From NCBI GenBank assembly GCA_016709225.1, contig JADJEE010000001.1:2170001-2234000 (forward strand): 64,000 nt of DNA. The letters run 5' to 3'. Source of the stretch: Deltaproteobacteria bacterium (GTDB lineage Bacteria; Myxococcota_A; Polyangia; Nannocystales; Nannocystaceae). Every line of letters starts with the position of its first letter. The first letter of the stretch is position 1. Below the pieces are notes generated by a model. It searched no databases. It saw only the letters and a program-made list of their open reading frames with translations, and had not been told where the DNA came from. Shown in pieces: positions 57,717 through 64,000 of this stretch. The position numbers were made by a program, and so were the translations under genes.

Positions 57717-58200
57717 CGCCATACTCCTTTTCGTCGACGTGGTCACGTGCGAGTGCACAGATGCGCTCCGAGAGCCCGCACATCGTCTCCGCGAGATCGC
57801 AGACGTTGCTGCACGCCTGCTCCCGCGCATCGGTGTCGGCCGCCGGTTTGCTGGGCTTGCCCGCGGGGGCGCGTGACGGCGTACGCCGTGGATGGTCGCT
57901 GACACCGACCTTGCGATAGCTCCCGAGCCGCACACCGGCGTCACGCAGCGCCGCCTCGTGGCTGTCGAGCTGCACGAGCAACTCGGCCAGCGTGGCCTCG
58001 ACCGGCGCTCGATCGACCGGTGCGACGGTGGTGGCCTCGGCTTCGGCGGCGGGGCGCTGCGGCTCGGCGGGCGACGCCACGGCGGCAGTGGCCGCATCGG
58101 CCTGCGGTGCGGCGTCTCGCAGGGCGGCGCCCCGCTTGGCCGCGCACGCCCCGAGCACCAGCAGCCAGACCAGCGCGCGGCAGCGAGGGCGCGCGCTCAC
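57649..58200 (-). CDS. Eight-cysteine helical lipoprotein (first of pair)
   Basis: 183 residues from GTG 58200. Signal peptide with lipobox VLGAC, a coiled-coil-like linker (LAELLVQLDSHEAALRDA), a basic Pro/Ala stretch, and the C-terminal domain with Cys spacing x3, x6, x6, x15, x6, x6, x2. It is the tandem paralogue of the next gene and has the same DEKEY/GEREY segment in the 15-residue loop. GTGA at 58197-58200 couples it to the upstream gene. Periplasmic by prediction. No known family recognised. Confidence 0.78.
   Translation of the reverse strand: MSARPRCRALVWLLVLGACAAKRGAALRDAAPQADAATAAVASPAEPQRPAAEAEATTVAPVDRAPVEATLAELLVQLDSHEAALRDAGVRLGSYRKVGVSDHPRRTPSRAPAGKPSKPAADTDAREQACSNVCDLAETMCGLSERICALARDHVDEKEYGDACERAQRDCERAEEACEGCEG
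57724..57729 (-). promoter_or_regulatory. Ribosome-binding site inside the preceding gene
   Basis: AAGGAG, 7 nt before ATG 57716, is also the Lys-Glu codons of the upstream Cys-rich domain. It fixes the start of the second lipoprotein. Confidence 0.7.
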
Positions 58201-58727
58201 AGCCCCTCGAGCTCGCGTTCGAGCAGCGACTGGTTCATGTCGAGCGCCTGCTGGTAGGCCCCCAGCGCGTCGTCGTCGCGACCGAGCGACTCGAACACCT
58301 CGCCGCGCAGCGCGACCACGCGGGCGGTGAACGGGTTGGGCACCACGGCGTCGGCACCTTCGACGAGGCCCTCGTCGATCACGGCGAGCAGGGCCTCGTC
58401 GGCGATCGGATCGACGTCGGGGAAGTCGAGCCGCAGCCGCACGAGTCGACCGTACACGTCGTGGCGTAGCTCGATCGCGAGGTCGCCACCGTCGGCGTGC
58501 GACGGCCACGACTGCTTGCGCAGCGACTCGAGGGTCGCAATCGCGGCGGCCGGATCGCCCTGCTCGAGCAACAGATCGACGCGGCGATGCGCGACCGAGA
58601 CCTCCTGCGCGAGCGCGACCAGGGCATCGGGGCGCGCGGGCGCGAGGCGCCCGGCCTGGGCCAACCCCACCAGCATGGTCCCGGCGCCGAGCAACACCCC
58701 GAGCAGCAACGTGGGCAGGCGCTTCAC
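58197..58727 (-). CDS. Membrane-anchored TPR-like protein
   Basis: 176 residues from GTG 58727. One N-terminal membrane helix (LPTLLLGVLLGAGTMLVGLA), then helical repeats: DLLLEQGDPAAAIATLESL and a final TPR-like unit FESLGRDDDALGAYQQALDM. GGAGGT with a 5-nt spacer precedes the start, and GTGA overlaps link it to the genes on both sides. It probably scaffolds periplasmic partners in this ECF operon. Function unknown. Confidence 0.75.
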   Translation of the reverse strand: MKRLPTLLLGVLLGAGTMLVGLAQAGRLAPARPDALVALAQEVSVAHRRVDLLLEQGDPAAAIATLESLRKQSWPSHADGGDLAIELRHDVYGRLVRLRLDFPDVDPIADEALLAVIDEGLVEGADAVVPNPFTARVVALRGEVFESLGRDDDALGAYQQALDMNQSLLERELEGL

Positions 58728-59251
58728 GGCGCACCTCCGACCGACGACGCGCCCACGGCCGTGGGCGTCGCCAAGGCCTCGGTGAGCAGTCGCGCGCGCA
58801 CGCTGCCGCGCGCGTCGTCGACCGCGTGGGCCTGCTCCGCGCGCGCCGCAGGGGCCAGCAGCGAGAACTGCTGCTCGAGCAGCTCGGCCGAGCCCGCCGT
58901 CCGCGTCGGCGCCTGCGGACCCCGGGGCATCACGAACACCACGATCGCCGCGGCCGCGATCGCCGGCGCCGCCCACAGCAGCGCGCGACGTCGCCACCAC
59001 GGCACCGGCGTGATCGCCCGCGAGATCTCGGACCACAGCGCATCCTCGCGGGCGGCGCTCAGCTCCGAGGGCGCCCGCGCGTGCAGCAGCAGCCGCACCA
59101 CCGCGAGCTCGGGCTCGACGCTGCCGACATGGGCCGAGCCACCCTGCGCCTCGGTGTCGCCGGCGTCCTGGGCCGCGCCCGCGCGCAGCTCGTCTTCCCA
59201 GCCGAGCGCGGCGGGATCGAGGGCGGAGCGGGGTTCGTGGTCGCGGGTCAT
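58724..59251 (-). CDS. Probable anti-sigma factor or single-pass regulator
   Basis: 175 residues from ATG 59251. A soluble N-terminal half with LAVVRLLLHARAPSELSAAR and ISRAITPVPWWRRR, then one membrane helix (ALLWAAPAIAAAAIVVFVM) and a periplasmic tail of about 60 residues. It lies directly after an ECF sigma gene, the normal place for an anti-sigma factor, but no zinc-finger motif is present. A GTG at 59371 would add 40 residues and overlap the sigma gene by 11 bp. The role is inferred mainly from position. Confidence 0.6.
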   Translation of the reverse strand: MTRDHEPRSALDPAALGWEDELRAGAAQDAGDTEAQGGSAHVGSVEPELAVVRLLLHARAPSELSAAREDALWSEISRAITPVPWWRRRALLWAAPAIAAAAIVVFVMPRGPQAPTRTAGSAELLEQQFSLLAPAARAEQAHAVDDARGSVRARLLTEALATPTAVGASSVGGAP

Positions 59252-59360
59252 GACGGTGTCGCCCCCCGGAACGCCCGCCACCGCGGGGTCCTTACGCCGG
59301 AGTTCGCGGGGCCGCCGTTCGCGCCCCGCGCCCGGGTCGATGCTGCGCTCGCGCGTGTGT

Positions 59361-59960
59361 TCATGGTTCACCTCGAAGGCTGACGCCTTGCTTCTCGCAG
59401 GCCTGCTTGAAGGCCCGACAGGCCCGGAACAAGAGCACGTCGAGCGTGCCCAGCTTCACGTCCATGGTGGCGGCGCAGTCCTCGCGCGAGCGGCCCTGCA
59501 GCAGTCGCAGGCGCAGGACTGCGGCGTAGCGCTCGTTCATGCCCGCCAGCACCGCCTCGATCTTCACCCGCAGGTGCTCGCGCTCGAGCTCGTCCTCGGT
59601 GGGATCGCGGCCCGGCGCCACCATGGTGTCGACGTGCTCGGCGAAGGCCCCCCGCAGTCGCTGGCGCCGCCCCGAGGATCGCAGCAGGTCGCGGGCCTTG
59701 TTCTTGGCCAGCACCTTGAGCCACGGGTAGAGGCCGGGCTCCTTCCACGCGTAGTTGGGCAGCGCCCCGAACGCGGCGAGGAAGGTCTCGCGCAGGCAGT
59801 CCTCGGCGTCGTCCTTGTCGCCGAGCATCGGCACCAAGACGTGGGCATAGATCGCGCGCGCGTACGCGCGATAGATCTGCTCGAAGGCGCGACGATCGCC
59901 CTTGGCCGCGCGTTGGACCAACGCACGCTCGTCGTCGAGGGCGTCGGGGCGCCGAGTCAC
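59361..59960 (-). CDS. ECF-type RNA polymerase sigma factor
   Basis: 199 residues from GTG 59960. Region 2: ERALVQRAAKGDRRAFEQIY, DKDDAEDCLRETFLAAFGAL and LYPWLKVLAKNKARDLLR. Region 4: ERYAAVLRLRLLQGRSREDC then AATMDVKLGTLDVLLFRACR. First gene of a five-gene operon with a membrane regulator, a TPR-like protein and two Cys-rich lipoproteins. TACCCT (59971-59976) lies 10 nt before the start. It is divergent from the pseudouridine synthase. Confidence 0.88.
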   Translation of the reverse strand: MTRRPDALDDERALVQRAAKGDRRAFEQIYRAYARAIYAHVLVPMLGDKDDAEDCLRETFLAAFGALPNYAWKEPGLYPWLKVLAKNKARDLLRSSGRRQRLRGAFAEHVDTMVAPGRDPTEDELEREHLRVKIEAVLAGMNERYAAVLRLRLLQGRSREDCAATMDVKLGTLDVLLFRACRAFKQACEKQGVSLRGEP

Positions 59961-59970
59961 CGCGGGCGCA

Positions 59971-59976
59971 AGGGTA
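59971..59976 (-). promoter_or_regulatory. Putative -10 element (TACCCT) of the ECF operon
   Basis: Ends 10 nt before GTG 59960. Opposite it, TACCAT (59999-60004) lies 16 nt before the divergent TTG start at 60021. Confidence 0.35.
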
Positions 59977-60020
59977 CCCCGCGACCGGCGGCGGTTGCTA
60001 CCATCCGCGGCGACGTCCCC

Positions 60021-60797
60021 TTGCCTCGCCTCGACATCTTGATCGCGCGCAACTTCGGGATCTCGCGCAGCGCCGTGACCCGGCTGCTGCGCGCCGGCGC
60101 GGTGCGGGCCCCGGACGGCGGGCGGCTCGACGACGGCCGCCTGCAGGTCGAGCCCAGCACCCTGCCCTGGCCCATCGAGGTCGACGGCGTGACGCGACAG
60201 CTGCACGCGCGCTTCGAGGTCTTGCAGCACAAGCCGCTCGGTGTCGTCACCGCCCAGCGCGACGATCGCCACCCGACCGCCTACGCACTGCTGGCCGACG
60301 CGCCGTTGTTCCGCGAGCTGCGATCGGTGGGGCGGCTCGACCTCGACACCAGCGGCCTGTTGCTGTGGACCACCGACGGCACCCTGCTGCATCGGCTGAC
60401 CCACCCGCGCTGGGGCGTCGAGCGCTGCTACCACGCGGCCCTGTCGGCGCCGTGGCAGCCGCTGCCCGACGAGCTCGCCCTCGACGACGGCCACCGACCC
60501 GACATCGTCGAGCTCACTGCGATCGGCCCCGAGCAGTGCCATCCCGCGCTGCGACCCGAGCCCGACGCGGTCGCGCACGCCTCGATCACGATCACCGGCG
60601 GGCGCTTCCACGAGGTGCGACGCATCTTCGCCGCGCTGGGCTCGCACGTGCTGTCGCTGTGCCGCGTGCGCTTCGGTGGCGTGACGCTGCCGCCGACGCT
60701 CGCGCCCGCGCAGTGGCAGCCGATCGATCTTCGCGCGCACTTCCGCGGGCTCACACCGCGGGACCTCGACGTCGCCGACGACGACCCGGCGTCTTAG
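60021..60797 (+). CDS. RsuA-family pseudouridine synthase
   Basis: 258 residues from TTG 60021. The N-terminal S4 RNA-binding domain begins PRLDILIARNFGISRSAVTR. The catalytic Asp is in GRLDLDTSGLLLWT; other motifs are KPLGVVTAQRDDRHPTAYALL and TGGRFHEVRRIFAALG. Isomerises a uridine in rRNA (RsuA) or another RNA; the exact target cannot be told. No ATG or GTG is close to the S4 domain start, hence TTG. Divergent from the ECF operon. Confidence 0.88.
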   Translation: MPRLDILIARNFGISRSAVTRLLRAGAVRAPDGGRLDDGRLQVEPSTLPWPIEVDGVTRQLHARFEVLQHKPLGVVTAQRDDRHPTAYALLADAPLFRELRSVGRLDLDTSGLLLWTTDGTLLHRLTHPRWGVERCYHAALSAPWQPLPDELALDDGHRPDIVELTAIGPEQCHPALRPEPDAVAHASITITGGRFHEVRRIFAALGSHVLSLCRVRFGGVTLPPTLAPAQWQPIDLRAHFRGLTPRDLDVADDDPAS

Positions 60798-60950
60798 TTC
60801 GTTGGCTTCGAGCTGCGCGCGCACCCGCGCTCTCGGGTGGCCCCCGGCGAGCCGCTCGAGGCCCGGCACCGGCCCAGAATCGGGACGATCGGACACATTC
60901 GTGCGGTCGCGGCTCAAGCTCGGACGCCGTCGCAGCGATGACGCTTACGC

Positions 60951-61505
60951 ATGACGACGACGGCAAACCTCGGGACGAAGTGGGGCGCGGCGGCACTGGT
61001 GGCGGCGACCCTCGCGGCGATCGGCTGTGACGTGCAGCTGATGCCGGAGGCCGCGAGCTACGACGGCGTCGTCACGCCGCGACTCGAGGTCGTGGTGCAG
61101 GCCGACGCGATGCCGGCCCAGGACGTCGCCGCCGTCGACCTCGAGCTGGTCGAGGTGTCGCTGCACCGCGAGAGCGACGACGCGTGGGTATGGATCGCCG
61201 GCGACGCCGAGAACGTCGAGCTGTCCCTCGGTGGCACCGACGCCCAGGCGGTCGTGCCCTTGCTCGCCGATCACTACGATCGCGTGCGCATCGTGCTCGA
61301 TACGCCACGGGTCGCGAGCCACGGCAAGTGGAAGCGCGCCGAGCTCGTCGCCGACGAGCTCGAGCTCGAGCTGGACCTCGATCTCGACGCGGACACGCGG
61401 CTCGAGCTGCGCTTCGACGTCGCCGAATCGCTGAGCGGCAACGCCAGCGGATGGCGCTTCGAGCCGCGGGCGTGGGCGCACGCGGGCCACGCCCAGCTGC
61501 CGTAG
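60951..61505 (+). CDS. Lipoprotein with DUF4382-like beta domain
   Basis: 184 residues; signal peptide with lipobox LAAIGC. One beta-sandwich-like domain follows: VAAVDLELVEVSLHRESDDA, then a run of alternating charged and hydrophobic residues (AELVADELELELDLDLDADT). The segment order resembles DUF4382. Function unknown. It precedes the peptidase gene by 51 bp on the same strand. The 150 bp upstream of it hold no gene or clear signal. Confidence 0.72.
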   Translation: MTTTANLGTKWGAAALVAATLAAIGCDVQLMPEAASYDGVVTPRLEVVVQADAMPAQDVAAVDLELVEVSLHRESDDAWVWIAGDAENVELSLGGTDAQAVVPLLADHYDRVRIVLDTPRVASHGKWKRAELVADELELELDLDLDADTRLELRFDVAESLSGNASGWRFEPRAWAHAGHAQLP

Positions 61506-61556
61506 CCTTTGGCGCTCGCCCGGCGCGGGACGCCCGCGGTAGGCTACGCGCCCGCC

Positions 61557-63778
<2,222 letters not shown>

Positions 63779-63782
<4 letters not shown>

Positions 63783-64000
63783 CGCGCGACGACAGCCTCG
63801 TCGTCGCGGGCGTCGATCCGGGCACCTGCGCCGAGGGGCCACACCGACGCTTCGCGCTGTGGCTGCAGGGCTGCACGCTGGCGTGTCCGGGCTGCTGCAA
63901 CCCGGAGTTGTTCGACGCCGACGCGGGGCGACGGCGCAACGTGTCGGAGCTGCTCACCGAGATCACCGCGGCGCCCGGCGGTGTCGAAGGCGTGACCGTG
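63779..64000 (+). CDS. Radical-SAM-type 4Fe-4S protein, 5' part only
   Basis: 74 residues are visible, from GTG 63779 to the right edge. The cluster motif is CTLACPGC (C-x3-C-x2-C) in LWLQGCTLACPGCCNPELF, typical of radical SAM activating enzymes such as the NrdG/PflA type. The leading VVAGVDPGTCAEGPHRRFAL matches the small activase family. The rest lies beyond the window, so the partner is unknown. Coupled to the peptidase gene by a 4-bp overlap. Confidence 0.75.

Overview
The window is GC-rich DNA that looks like the chromosome of a myxobacterium, most likely of the Nannocystis/Plesiocystis side (Myxococcota). This rests on content, not on a database match. There are four Ser/Thr protein kinases, three of them fused to long TPR-type tails, and six sigma factors. 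About fifteen genes begin with a lipoprotein signal peptide, several followed by a Ser/Gly or Ser/Thr spacer and a cysteine-rich domain. There is an IgGFc-binding-type surface protein, an alpha-2-macroglobulin, and a few housekeeping genes scattered between them. No phage, transposase, CRISPR array or rRNA is visible. No gene-free stretch exceeds 300 bp.

Layout. 1-4275: end of a lipoprotein gene, a sigma-like factor, and a convergent kinase carrying an anti-sigma-like zinc finger. 4419-7551: purF, a second kinase and a small protein. 7776-10869: a sigma-54 activator, an HxlR-type repressor divergent from a glutathione S-transferase with palindromic operators between them, and a small membrane protein. 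10948-12721: an exported amidohydrolase whose 3' end runs into an antisense tRNA-Pro gene. 12933-18437: an ECF sigma factor divergent from a TPR kinase, then an acyl-CoA dehydrogenase. 18505-31229: surface lipoproteins (2018-residue macroglobulin, Cys-rich lipoprotein, MACPF-like lipoprotein, IgGFc-binding-type protein) with two small cytoplasmic proteins. 31414-39856: a PilZ protein, a second divergent ECF/kinase pair, a Cys-rich repeat lipoprotein, an RlmI-like methyltransferase and another ECF factor. 39881-44287: a type IIA topoisomerase pair, parC-parE. 44455-48254: APS kinase, a lipoprotein, and an RpoD-like sigma factor whose 3' end is duplicated as a 50-bp direct repeat around one lipoprotein gene. 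48534-55197: an LspA-like membrane protein, serS, dacB, ddl, trpS and an acetyltransferase. 55292-64000: two lipoproteins, a tightly overlapping five-gene ECF operon ending in two paralogous eight-cysteine lipoproteins, a pseudouridine synthase, a small lipoprotein, an S9 peptidase and the start of a radical-SAM-type protein.

How it fits together. Cell-surface sensing dominates: ECF factors beside kinases or with a membrane protein, and many lipoproteins exposed to the periplasm or surface. dacB and ddl act on the D-Ala-D-Ala end of peptidoglycan. Many start codons are preceded, 6-17 nt away, by a TANNNT hexamer and lack a Shine-Dalgarno sequence, suggesting very short or absent 5' leaders. 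The strongest candidates for new biology are the ORF-sized insertion between 50-bp repeats (45809-46866) and the paired eight-cysteine lipoproteins of the ECF operon (57051-59960).
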